Below, one piece after another: positions 1-7,913 of a stretch of DNA of 64,000 nt. Numbering within the stretch: the stretch's first letter is position 1; each line of letters starts with the position of its first letter. Under the pieces are notes generated by a model. That model ran no database searches and had not been told where the DNA came from. It saw nothing but the letters and a program-made list of their open reading frames with translations. Source of the DNA: Methylibium rhizosphaerae (GTDB lineage: Bacteria > Pseudomonadota > Gammaproteobacteria > Burkholderiales > Burkholderiaceae_C); the NCBI RefSeq assembly GCF_006386545.1, contig NZ_SWAR01000004.1, positions 62,001 to 126,000 on the forward strand. The letters run 5' to 3'. The translations under genes and the position numbers were made by a program.

Positions 1-2006
1 GGCGCCTCCAGACAGGCGAACACCTGCTGCAGCAACTCGGACGGTGCGAACGGCTTCTCGAGGCAGGCGCAGCCGGTCTCCTGGAGGAATTCGCGCGCGC
101 CGGTGGACAGGGTGTCGCCGGTGACGAACACGAAGCGCCGCGCCAGCGCCGGATGCCGCTCGCAGCACAGGCGCCACAGGCCCGGGCCGTCCATGCCCGG
201 CATGCGCAGGTCGCACACCACCGCATCGAAACGCGCCTCCTGCAGGAGCTCCAGCGCCACCTCGCCGGACTCGGCGGTGGCCACCTCGATCTGCTGGGTC
301 TCGAGCACCTCGCGGATCAGCTCGCACAGCTGCGGCTCGTCGTCCACCACCAGCACCCGCCACACCGCCATGTCGGTGTCGAGCGCCAGCAGCGGGGGCG
401 GCTCGGGCGCCAGCGCCTCGGTCGCCGCCACCGGAATGCTGAGCCGGAAGCTCGCACCGGTGTCGAACGGGCTGCGCTCCTCGAGCGCCAGCTCGCCGCC
501 GTGCTCGCGCGCGACCGAACGCGACACCGCGAGGCCGAGCCCCGTGCCGGCGCCTTCGGGCTTGGTCGTGTAGAACGGATCGAAGATGCGCGGCCGGTGC
601 TCCGGCGCGACACCCGGGCCGTTGTCGGCCACCCGCAGCCACACCCGCGGCGTGCGGTTCGGCCGCGTGGCCTCCACGCCAGTCTCCACCCTCAGCACGC
701 GCGGCGGTCCGCAGGTCGCCAGGGCCTGCTGCGCATTGACCAGCAGGTTGAGCACCACCTGGCCGACCTGGTCGGCATCGGCCACCACCTCGGGCAGGCC
801 TTCGGCCAGCCGCAGGTCCACCACGATGCCGCTGGTGCGCAGGTTGTACTGCAGCAGGTCCACCGCGCCGCGCACCATGTCGTTGACCTGCACCGGCGCG
901 CGGGCGCCGGGCTTCTGCCGCGCCATCGACAGGAAGGTGCGCACGATGCGCCCGCAGCGTTCGGCCGCCTCGCGGATGCTGGCCGCGTCGGCCTGCAGCA
1001 CCGGGTCGCGGCACTTCGATTCCAGCAGGCTGGCGCGCCCCATCACGATGGCCAGCGGGTTGTTCAGCTCGTGGGCCACGCCGGCGAGCAGGCTGCCCAT
1101 GGCGGTGAGCTTCTCGCTCTGCCGCAGGGCCTCGCGCTGGCGCTCGATTTCGCGCGCGGCCTGGCGGCGGTCGGTGAGGTCGCTCAGCGACGCGGTGAAA
1201 TGGTCCTGCCCTTCCACCTGAGTGCGCCACAGCACCATCTCCACCGGGAACTCGGTGCCGTCGGCCCGCAGCGCCTCGATCTCCATGCGCCTGCCCAGCA
1301 CGTGCGACTGGCCACCCGCGCCGATGCGCCCCATGCCGGCGATGTGCGCGGCGCGAAACCGCTCGGGGATGATGAGGTCGGACACCAGCTGCCCGATCAC
1401 CGCCTCGCGGGCGCGGCCGAACATCGTTTCGGCCGCCGGGTTGAACTCGACGACGCGGCCGGTCGCGTCGGTGGAGATGAGCGCGACCAGCGCATGGTCG
1501 ACGATGGAAGACTTGAGCTGCTCGGTGGCCTGCAGCTGCGCGAGCCGCGCCTGCAGTTCCAGCTCATGGTGCTTCAGCTCGGTGAGGTCGCGGTTGAAGG
1601 CCAGGACGGCGCTCACCGGCTGGCCGGGCGCCGCGTACGGCCGCACCGTTTCCTGCACGTAGCGGCGGCCCCGCGCCGGGTAGTCGCGCCAGCCCTCCCA
1701 GCGCATCGACTCGCCGGCCATGATGCGGTCGATCACCGGGCGGTACAGCGCGAAGGCCTCCTCGCCCACCACCTCCGCCACCGTGCGGCCGAGCACCTGG
1801 CCGGCCTCCAGGCCCATGAAGCTCAGGAACTCATGGTTGACATAGACGTAGCGGAAGGCGGTGTTCACCGCCACCACGCGGCCGGGCACGCTGTCGAGCA
1901 CCGCCTTGAGCATGCCCAGGTCGGGCGCGGGCAGCTCGGTGGTGTCGCCCACGCCCGGCGCCACCGGATGCAGGAAGGACGGGATGCCTGGCGCGGGCCC
2001 GCTCAT
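1..2006 (-). CDS. Hybrid sensor histidine kinase (PAS-PAS-HisKA-HATPase-REC), partial
   Basis: Membrane-free sensor kinase that should autophosphorylate and signal through the regulator gene just upstream. The frame shows two PAS-like domains (about residues 30-140 and 160-280), a HisKA helix with the phospho-acceptor H312 in AHELNNPLA, a GHKL ATPase with a DNGPGV G1 box and a GTGLGL G2 box, then a C-terminal receiver with VVDDEP and the Asp in CDLRMPG. The left edge of the window cuts the receiver near its end, after the conserved Lys in EKPF. The start ATG overlaps the stop of the response-regulator gene by four bases (ATGA), so the two are translationally coupled. No transmembrane helix is seen, so it is probably cytoplasmic. 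The signal is unknown. Confidence 0.93.
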   Translation of the reverse strand, partial: MSGPAPGIPSFLHPVAPGVGDTTELPAPDLGMLKAVLDSVPGRVVAVNTAFRYVYVNHEFLSFMGLEAGQVLGRTVAEVVGEEAFALYRPVIDRIMAGESMRWEGWRDYPARGRRYVQETVRPYAAPGQPVSAVLAFNRDLTELKHHELELQARLAQLQATEQLKSSIVDHALVALISTDATGRVVEFNPAAETMFGRAREAVIGQLVSDLIIPERFRAAHIAGMGRIGAGGQSHVLGRRMEIEALRADGTEFPVEMVLWRTQVEGQDHFTASLSDLTDRRQAAREIERQREALRQSEKLTAMGSLLAGVAHELNNPLAIVMGRASLLESKCRDPVLQADAASIREAAERCGRIVRTFLSMARQKPGARAPVQVNDMVRGAVDLLQYNLRTSGIVVDLRLAEGLPEVVADADQVGQVVLNLLVNAQQALATCGPPRVLRVETGVEATRPNRTPRVWLRVADNGPGVAPEHRPRIFDPFYTTKPEGAGTGLGLAVSRSVAREHGGELALEERSPFDTGASFRLSIPVAATEALAPEPPPLLALDTDMAVWRVLVVDDEPQLCELIREVLETQQIEVATAESGEVALELLQEARFDAVVCDLRMPGMDGPGLWRLCCERHPALARRFVFVTGDTLSTGAREFLQETGCACLEKPFAPSELLQQVFACLEA

Positions 2007-2728
2007 TGCGGCACGAACACGTAGCCCACGCCGCGCACCGTCTTCAGCACTTCGGGCTTGTCGGGGTTGCGTTCGATCTTGCGGCGCAGCCGCATCACCC
2101 GCAGGTCGATCGAGCGGTCGAACACGTCCCAGCCGCGGTTGTGCGCCTGCTCCATGATCTGGTCGCGGTTGAGCGGGCGGTTCGGGTGCTGGGCGAACAG
2201 CGCCAGCAGGTCGAATTCGGCCGCGGTGATGGCGATGTCCAGCCCGTCGGGGCCGAGCAGGCGGCGCTGCTCGAGGTCGAGCGCGCAGGCGCCGAAGGCC
2301 ACGCGCCGGGCGGTGTCGGCCGGCGCGGCGGCCACTGCGGTGCCGGCGGCCGCCACCGACAGCCGGCGCAGCACCGCGCGCACCCGCGCCAGCAGCTCGC
2401 GCAGCTCGAAAGGCTTGGGCAGGTAGTCGTCGGCGCCGACCTCCAGGCCGACCACGCGGTCGACCGAGTCGCCGGCGGTGGTGAGCATCAGCAGGCCCAT
2501 CGCCGGGTGGCGCTCGCGCAGCCAGCGCGCCAGCGACAACCCGTTTTCACCGGGCATGTTGATGTCGAGCACCGCCACGGACGGCACGCCGCGGGCCACG
2601 CACTCGCGGGCCTGCTCGGCGCTTTCGGCCGTGTGCACCGCAAAGCCCTGCGCTCCGAAGTATTCGGCGAGCAGCGCCCGCAGCTCGGGTTCGTCGTCCA
2701 CCACCAGCAAGCTGGCCTGTCCCACCAT
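2003..2728 (-). CDS. OmpR-family response regulator
   Basis: DNA-binding regulator of 241 residues, partner of the hybrid kinase that follows in the same operon. The receiver has the acidic pair D11-D12, the phospho-acceptor D55 in VLDINMPG and the conserved Lys in YLPKPF (about K105). The C-terminal part is a winged-helix OmpR/PhoB effector with RVMRLRRKIERNP and RGVGYVF near the end. I chose the ATG at 2728 because GAGGGGG lies just upstream and the receiver begins immediately. A longer frame to 2815 adds 29 residues without domain homology. The stop overlaps the kinase start. Confidence 0.95.
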   Translation of the reverse strand: MVGQASLLVVDDEPELRALLAEYFGAQGFAVHTAESAEQARECVARGVPSVAVLDINMPGENGLSLARWLRERHPAMGLLMLTTAGDSVDRVVGLEVGADDYLPKPFELRELLARVRAVLRRLSVAAAGTAVAAAPADTARRVAFGACALDLEQRRLLGPDGLDIAITAAEFDLLALFAQHPNRPLNRDQIMEQAHNRGWDVFDRSIDLRVMRLRRKIERNPDKPEVLKTVRGVGYVFVPQ

Positions 2729-2814
2729 GGCGCCCCCCTCGTCGAGCCCGACAAGCGCCCGATCATGCCAGCGTCTGGCCGGCATGTGCCCGAGCGGCAC
2801 GGGCGCCGGCAGCA

Positions 2815-3033
2815 TCAGGCCAGCTCCAGCAGGTCTTCGGCAAAGGCCTCGCTGCGGAAGACCACCGGGCGGGTGTCGTCCCAGGCCGGCATCGCCTCGG
2901 CCGGCAGCGACCGCCGCGCAGCCGCGGCGTCACCTCGCCAGGCCGCGCGCAGCACCGCGAGCACGAGGTCCTTGCCGGCGGCGCGCTGCAGCAACGAGGA
3001 CGTGGAGGAGGAGCGGGCGTCGAGCAGGTTCAT
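2815..3033 (-). CDS. Small hypothetical protein (72 aa)
   Basis: A short frame upstream of the response-regulator gene on the same strand, starting at ATG 3033 with GAGG about eight bases upstream. The protein is Ala/Arg/Leu rich with no signal peptide, membrane segment or known motif, and ends in an acidic stretch (EAFAEDLLELA). It may be the first gene of the two-component operon, since the gap to the regulator start is 86 bases. An upstream ATG at 3072 would add 13 residues. The function is unknown, and it could be non-coding because long open frames arise by chance at this GC content. Confidence 0.4.
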   Translation of the reverse strand: MNLLDARSSSTSSLLQRAAGKDLVLAVLRAAWRGDAAAARRSLPAEAMPAWDDTRPVVFRSEAFAEDLLELA

Positions 3034-3194
3034 GGCAGCGGCCTCGGTGTCTGGTGTGGAAGTAGCCGGCATGGTGCGCGCCGGCCGTATCACCGAGGTT
3101 TCCCGCCGCGGCGGTTTTCGTTTCAATTGTTTGCGGACCGGCCGCCCACGGCCGCTAGCACTCGGGCGCCTCGGCTGCCATTGAACCGTGGCAC

Positions 3195-3217
3195 GCCGGT
3201 TGCACACTAAAACCGGC
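3195..3217. other. Inverted repeat upstream of AAA ATPase gene
   Basis: GCCGGTT (3195-3201) and AACCGGC (3211-3217) form a perfect 7-bp inverted repeat with a 9-base spacer in the divergent gap between the small minus-strand frame and the AAA ATPase gene. It could be an operator or a short hairpin in the leader. No T-run follows, so it is not a terminator. Confidence 0.4.
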
Positions 3218-3306
3218 AAAAGGTCCTCTTGTTCTGGTGCTCAGGCACCGAGGACTTTGCTTCAATGGGCCATGACGTCTGGCTGGGTGTTTTTCGGAGG
3301 TTCAGG

Positions 3307-4308
3307 ATGAGCACCACGACCGATCTTGTTCCCGTGCAGCGTGCCGGCGGCAGCATACCGATCGCGCTGATGCGCAGCGTCTTCCGCGTGGGCGACGTCG
3401 AGCGCCGGCTCGAGAAGCTGCCCAACAAGGAACACGAGAACCTGCGCGCCACCTACGAGCGCATGCTCGAGAAGGGGCCCGAGCGCTTCCAGGTCAAGCC
3501 CTCCGGGCTGCCGGCCATGGAGCATCTGTACGACGAGCTGCCCAACTTCCACGAGGTGCTCGACGACGTGAAGCGGCAGCTCGCGCTGTGCCAGGACAGC
3601 CGCGACGCGCTGGAGATCACTCCGATGCTGCTGCTGGGCCCGCCCGGCGTGGGCAAGACGCACTTCGCGCGCGAGATCGCGCAGCTGCTGGGCACCGGCA
3701 TGGGTTTCGTTTCCATGAGCTCGCTCACCGCCGGCTGGGTGCTGTCGGGCGCTTCGAGCCAATGGAAGGGCGCGCGTCCGGGCAAGGTGTTCGAGACACT
3801 GGTCGACGGGCAATATGCCAACCCGGTGATGGTGGTCGACGAGATCGACAAGACGAGCGGCGAACAGACCTACGACCCGCTCGGCTCGCTGTACAGCCTG
3901 CTCGAGCACGACACCGCCGGTGCCTTCATCGACGAATTCGCCGAGGTGCCGATCGACGCGAGCCAGGTGATCTGGGTGGCCACGGCCAACGACGCGCGCG
4001 CGATCCCCGACCCCATCCTCAACCGGGTGAACGTCTACGAAGTGCAGATGCCCGATGCCGATGCGGCCCGTCGCATCGCCGCCAAGCTGTACCGCAGCAT
4101 TCGCGCCGACCACGACTGGGGCAGCCGCTTCGCGCCCGAACCCGAGGCGGCGGTGCTCGACCGCCTGGCCGACCTGGCGCCGCGCGAAATGCGCCGCGCC
4201 TGGGTGGCGGCCTTCGGCAATGCCAAGCTCGCGGGGCGTGACACCGTGATGGTGCAGGACCTGCCGGCCCCCGGCGGCAAGCGCTCGCCGATCGGTTTCG
4301 TGCAGTAA
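3307..4308 (+). CDS. Lon-like AAA family ATPase without protease domain
   Basis: Cytoplasmic ATPase of 333 residues. A Walker A motif GPPGVGKT lies at about 111-118 and Walker B VMVVDEID at about 174-181 (D178, E179), followed by a sensor-1-like VATANDA and an Arg-rich helical lid. The arrangement and the phrase [14 protein letters not shown] recall the ATPase module of Lon proteases, but the frame ends after the AAA lid and there is no Ser-Lys protease domain. The start at 3307 is supported by CGGAGG six bases upstream; a start at 3229 would add residues without any ribosome site. It may unfold or remodel a partner protein, but the substrate is unknown and no protease gene is adjacent. Confidence 0.88.
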   Translation: MSTTTDLVPVQRAGGSIPIALMRSVFRVGDVERRLEKLPNKEHENLRATYERMLEKGPERFQVKPSGLPAMEHLYDELPNFHEVLDDVKRQLALCQDSRDALEITPMLLLGPPGVGKTHFAREIAQLLGTGMGFVSMSSLTAGWVLSGASSQWKGARPGKVFETLVDGQYANPVMVVDEIDKTSGEQTYDPLGSLYSLLEHDTAGAFIDEFAEVPIDASQVIWVATANDARAIPDPILNRVNVYEVQMPDADAARRIAAKLYRSIRADHDWGSRFAPEPEAAVLDRLADLAPREMRRAWVAAFGNAKLAGRDTVMVQDLPAPGGKRSPIGFVQ

Positions 4309-4321
4309 GGCGCTGCGTTTC

Positions 4322-4343
4322 GACATGGCGCTTGAGCCATGTC
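4322..4343. other. Perfect hairpin between AAA ATPase and chemoreceptor genes
   Basis: GACATGGC (4322-4329) and GCCATGTC (4336-4343) are a perfect 8-bp inverted repeat with loop GCTTGA, 14 bases after the ATPase stop. It is not followed by a T-run, so intrinsic termination is doubtful. It could protect the upstream 3' end or be an operator. Confidence 0.45.
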
Positions 4344-4418
4344 AAGAATCCCCCCAAGGAGGGGTCAAGGACGCCTGGCCTGCGCCGATGTTGCGGACAT
4401 CCTTCAGGGAGAACCCGA

Positions 4419-5981
4419 ATGTCCGTGATCCGGAACCTCAACATCGGCCCGCGCCTGGGCCTGGGCTTCGGCCTGCTGCTGGTGCTGCTGGCGGTCGCCT
4501 TGGGCCTGTCCGTGACGCGCATGGCGCAACTGGGCGACACCATCGGCCTCATCGTCGGCGAAGAATGGGCGAAGGCCGGCGCCGCCGCCACCATCGACAC
4601 CACGACGCGTGCGAATGCCCGGCGCACCATGGAACTCTTCTTCGTGCGTGACGCGGCGCATGCCGCCAGCGTGCGGGAGCGCATCAGCCACAACAAGAAG
4701 ATCATCGACGAGGCTCTCGCCACGCTCGACCGCCTGGTGCACCGTGAAGACGCCAAGGCGGTGCTGGCCGAGCTGAAGATCAAGCGACGCGCCTACGTAG
4801 CGTCCTTCACCCGGGTGGACCAGTTGCTGGCCGCGGGCCACCGCGACGACGCCGAGCACCTGCTGCAGCAGGAAACGCTGCCGGCCATCGACGCGCTGCA
4901 GGTGCATGTGGCCGCACTCGTGTCGCTGCAGAACAAGGTGGCCATGGAGGCGGGTGCCGCCGCGCAGGCCAGCGTGGAGCGCACCAGCACCATGCTGTGG
5001 GCGATCGGCGCGGCCCTGCTGGCGCTCGGCACCGCCGCCGCATGGTGGTTGTCGCGCAGCATCACCCGCCCGCTGGAGGCGGCGGTCAAGGTGGCCGAAA
5101 CCGTGGCCGCCGGCGACCTGGGCTCGTGCATCGAGGTCACTTCGCGCGACGAGACCGGCCGGCTGATGCAGGCGCTGCAGGCCATGAATGCGAGCCTGGC
5201 CCGGGTGGTGGCGCAGGTGCGCGACGGCAGCGAGAACATCGCCACCGGCTCGACGCAGATCGCCAGCGGCACCACCGACCTGTCGCAGCGCACCGAGGAA
5301 CAGGCGGCCAACCTGCAGCAGACCGCCGCCTCGATGGAGCAGCTGGCCAGCACGGTGGCGCAAAGCGCACAGGCGGCCCACGCAGCCAGCCGCATGGCGG
5401 TGCAGGCCAGCGAAGCGGTCGCGCAGGGCGGCGAAGCGGTGAGCCGGGTCGTCGGCACGATGGAGGAGATCACCGCCGCCAGCCGCCGCATCGGCGACAT
5501 CATCGGCGTGATCGACAACATCGCCTTCCAGACCAACATCCTGGCGCTCAATGCCGCGGTGGAGGCGGCGCGCGCCGGCGAGCAGGGCCGCGGCTTCGCG
5601 GTGGTGGCATCGGAGGTACGCAACCTTGCCCGGCGCAGCGCAGAAGCAGCGCGCGAGATCAAGGGCCTCATCGGCACCAGCGTCGAGAAGGTCGAGGCCG
5701 GCAGCGTGCAGGTGAGCGAGGCCGGCCGTGCGATGCAGGGCATCGTGTCGCAGGTGCGGCAGGTGAGCGAGCTCATCACCCAGATCAGCAGCACGGCGGC
5801 CGAGCAGACACAGGGCATCGAGCAGGTCAACCAGGCGGTGTCGCAGCTCGACCAGGTGACCCAGCAGAACGCCTCGCTGGTGGAAGAAAGCGCCGCCGCG
5901 TCCGAAAGCCTGAAGGAGCAGGCCGGCCGGCTGGTCGAGTCGGTGCGGGCGTTCCGCCTGGGCGGCCTGCAGGCCGCCTGA
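4419..5981 (+). CDS. Methyl-accepting chemotaxis protein
   Basis: Inner-membrane chemoreceptor of 520 residues feeding the CheA/CheW pathway. A first membrane helix (about 12-33) precedes a periplasmic four-helix-bundle-type sensor region. A second helix (about 190-210) leads to a HAMP domain ([15 protein letters not shown]) and a long coiled-coil signalling domain. The hairpin tip [19 protein letters not shown] with [15 protein letters not shown] after it is the near-invariant MCP core, around residues 370-405. The tail ends [11 protein letters not shown] and lacks the NWETF-type CheR/CheB docking peptide. The start at 4419 follows CAGGGAGA. No che or flagellar gene is near, so it is an orphan receptor; the ligand is unknown. 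Confidence 0.96.
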   Translation: MSVIRNLNIGPRLGLGFGLLLVLLAVALGLSVTRMAQLGDTIGLIVGEEWAKAGAAATIDTTTRANARRTMELFFVRDAAHAASVRERISHNKKIIDEALATLDRLVHREDAKAVLAELKIKRRAYVASFTRVDQLLAAGHRDDAEHLLQQETLPAIDALQVHVAALVSLQNKVAMEAGAAAQASVERTSTMLWAIGAALLALGTAAAWWLSRSITRPLEAAVKVAETVAAGDLGSCIEVTSRDETGRLMQALQAMNASLARVVAQVRDGSENIATGSTQIASGTTDLSQRTEEQAANLQQTAASMEQLASTVAQSAQAAHAASRMAVQASEAVAQGGEAVSRVVGTMEEITAASRRIGDIIGVIDNIAFQTNILALNAAVEAARAGEQGRGFAVVASEVRNLARRSAEAAREIKGLIGTSVEKVEAGSVQVSEAGRAMQGIVSQVRQVSELITQISSTAAEQTQGIEQVNQAVSQLDQVTQQNASLVEESAAASESLKEQAGRLVESVRAFRLGGLQAA

Positions 5982-6004
5982 GCCAGGCATCTATCATTCG
6001 GCGC

Positions 6005-6946
6005 ATGCCCGCCACCCTGGACGGCCAGCTGGTCGTCGCCATCTCGTCACGCGCCCTGTTCGACTTCGAGGAGGAGAACCTCCTCTTCGAGTCGGCCGAC
6101 GACCGCGCCTACATGCAGCTGCAGCTCGACCGGCTCGACCAGCCGGCACGCCCGGGCGTCGCCTTCTCGCTGGTTCGCAAGCTGCTGGCCTTCAACACGC
6201 CCGACCAGCCGCCGCGGGTCGAGGTGGTGATCCTGTCGCGCAACGACCCGGTGTCGGGCATGCGGGTGTTCCGCTCGGCGCAGCATTTCGGCCTGCCGAT
6301 CCAGCGCGGCGTGTTCACCCGCGGCGCGTCGCCCTACCGCTACCTGAAGCCGCTGCACGCCAACCTGTTCCTGTCGGCCAACGAAGCCGACGTGCGCTCG
6401 GCGCTCGAAGCCGGCGTGCCGGCCGCGCGGGTGGCGCCCAACGCGGCGCGTGCATCGGCCGAGCATCCGAACGAAGTGCGCATCGCCTTCGACGGCGACG
6501 CGGTGCTGTTCTCCGACGAGTCCGAGCGCATCTTCCAGAGCGGCGGGCTCGACGCCTTCCAGCGCAACGAGGCCGACCTCGCCGCCAAGCCGCTGGCCGC
6601 CGGCCCGTTCAAGCCGCTGCTCGAGGCGCTGCAGAAGCTGCAGCAGGCCGGCACCGAGCGCATGCACATCCGCACCGCGCTGGTCACCGCCCGCAGCGCG
6701 CCGGCGCATGAGCGCGCCATCCGCACGCTGATGGACTGGCACATCGAGGTCGACGAGGCGATGTTCCTGGGCGGCCTGCCCAAGGGTGAGTTCCTGCGCG
6801 AGTTCGAGCCGGACTTCTTCTTCGACGACCAGACCCGCCACGTGGAGCACGCGGCCAACCATGTGCCGGCCGGGCATGTGGCCGCGGGCGTGACCAACCT
6901 GCTCGACGCCGCGGCGGCCGCCGCGACCGCGGCCCCGGTCAGGTAG
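6005..6946 (+). CDS. Cytosolic 5'-nucleotidase (NT5C1-like)
   Basis: Protein of 313 residues resembling the bacterial relatives of cytosolic 5'-nucleotidase 1, which hydrolyse nucleoside 5'-monophosphates. Supporting features are the N-terminal VVAISSRALFDFEEE, the VVILSRNDP segment, FTRGASPYRYL, the acidic IAFDGDAVLFSDE block (a DGD/D catalytic and metal site) and the late acidic FFFDDQTRHVE motif. There is no signal peptide, so it should act in the cytoplasm, probably in purine nucleotide turnover. It starts 24 bases after the chemoreceptor stop with no strong ribosome site. It is convergent with the Crp-like gene, with only 24 bases between them. Confidence 0.85.
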   Translation: MPATLDGQLVVAISSRALFDFEEENLLFESADDRAYMQLQLDRLDQPARPGVAFSLVRKLLAFNTPDQPPRVEVVILSRNDPVSGMRVFRSAQHFGLPIQRGVFTRGASPYRYLKPLHANLFLSANEADVRSALEAGVPAARVAPNAARASAEHPNEVRIAFDGDAVLFSDESERIFQSGGLDAFQRNEADLAAKPLAAGPFKPLLEALQKLQQAGTERMHIRTALVTARSAPAHERAIRTLMDWHIEVDEAMFLGGLPKGEFLREFEPDFFFDDQTRHVEHAANHVPAGHVAAGVTNLLDAAAAAATAAPVR

Positions 6947-6970
6947 CCGCCGGCTGCGCGGCCGGCTGGA

Positions 6971-7726
6971 TCATCGCCGCGCTTCCCTGGCCGACACCAC
7001 CTTGCGGCGCAAGCCCTCCAGGTCGAGCACCCGCAACCCGCCGTATTCGATGCGGATGAGCCCGCCCTGCTGCAGCACATGCAGCGCCTCGTTCACCCGC
7101 TGGCGCGACAGGCCCACCAGGTAGGCCAGCTCCTGCTGGGTGATGCGCAGCATCTGGCCCACGCCCGGATACAGCGTCGGATGGAACAGCGCCGCCAGGC
7201 TGCGGGCCACCCGCGAGTCCGGGTCGTTCATGCGGTCGATCTCGCGCGCCGCGATGAACTGGCCCAGCCGTTCGTTGAGCTGGTTGAGCACGAAGCGGTT
7301 GAACGGGATGCTGGTCTCCAGCAGCCAGTGGAAGGTGTCGATCGGCAGGCCCGCCACCACGCTCTTGCGCAGCGCCAGCACGTTGTAGCGGTAGGCCTCG
7401 CGCTTGAGCAGCGTGCCCTCGCCGAACCAGCCGCCCGGCGGCAGGCCGGCGAAGGTGACGCTGGCGCCGTCGGTGCTGTCGTTGCTCATCTTGAGCAGGC
7501 CGTCGACCACGCCGAACCAGAAGTTGGCCTGCCGGCCGATCTTGCAGACGATCTCGCCGACCTCGGCGTCGGCCACCTGCAGCTCGTTGACGACCCGCTC
7601 GCGGCCCTCGCCTTCGAGCACCGCGAGCCACGGCACCATGGCGAGCTCCGCGTCGGTGGCCGGACGGGCGCGCTGCCGCAGCGGCGGCACGCGAAGGACG
7701 TTGGCGGTGGAGTCGATGACGGGCAT
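6971..7726 (-). CDS. Crp/Fnr-family transcriptional regulator
   Basis: Regulator of 251 residues with an N-terminal cyclic-nucleotide-binding-type beta roll (about 40-150) and a C-terminal winged helix in which QQELAYLVGLSRQRVNEAL is the helix-turn-helix. The PGGWFGEG segment sits where CRP has its phosphate cassette but lacks the R-S residues, so cAMP binding is unlikely. There are no clustered Cys residues for an FNR-type Fe-S cluster. ATG 7726 is chosen over an in-frame TTG at 7762. It is transcribed away from the acyl-CoA ligase/ABC operon, and the 18-bp palindrome between them is the obvious candidate operator, so it probably controls that operon and itself. Confidence 0.9.
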   Translation of the reverse strand: MPVIDSTANVLRVPPLRQRARPATDAELAMVPWLAVLEGEGRERVVNELQVADAEVGEIVCKIGRQANFWFGVVDGLLKMSNDSTDGASVTFAGLPPGGWFGEGTLLKREAYRYNVLALRKSVVAGLPIDTFHWLLETSIPFNRFVLNQLNERLGQFIAAREIDRMNDPDSRVARSLAALFHPTLYPGVGQMLRITQQELAYLVGLSRQRVNEALHVLQQGGLIRIEYGGLRVLDLEGLRRKVVSAREARR

Positions 7727-7807
7727 GCGGTTCGAACGCTCGCGGGCCGAATGACGCTGCAATGACAGTCGCGCCCCGGGAAAGCCCCCCTCGGGGTGTC
7801 CCTAGGA

Positions 7808-7825
7808 TTGTCGGCACAACGACAA
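7808..7825. promoter_or_regulatory. Palindromic operator, likely Crp/Fnr-type
   Basis: TTGTCG (7808-7813) and CGACAA (7820-7825) form a perfect inverted repeat with a 6-base spacer, the half-site geometry of Crp/Fnr dimers (TGT-N-ACA core). It lies between the Crp-like gene (82 bases from its start) and the ligase/ABC operon (89 bases from its start). Assignment to this regulator is inferred from position and symmetry. Confidence 0.6.
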
Positions 7826-7913
7826 CCGGGCGTCAAACATCTCTCTAAGCTGTGGACCAACAACAAGCACAGGCACCGACCTGCTGCCGGCGAAGCACAC
7901 AGCCAAAGGAGAC

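Noticed and set aside
153-2024. Plus-strand open frame of over 600 codons
   Set aside because: It is antisense to the hybrid kinase, whose domains are unmistakable. The protein is His/Arg/Ala-rich without motifs, a common by-product of GC-rich codon bias.
4360-4372. CCCCCCAAGGAGGGG as a terminator after the AAA ATPase gene
   Set aside because: The stem is only four base pairs and no T-run follows.
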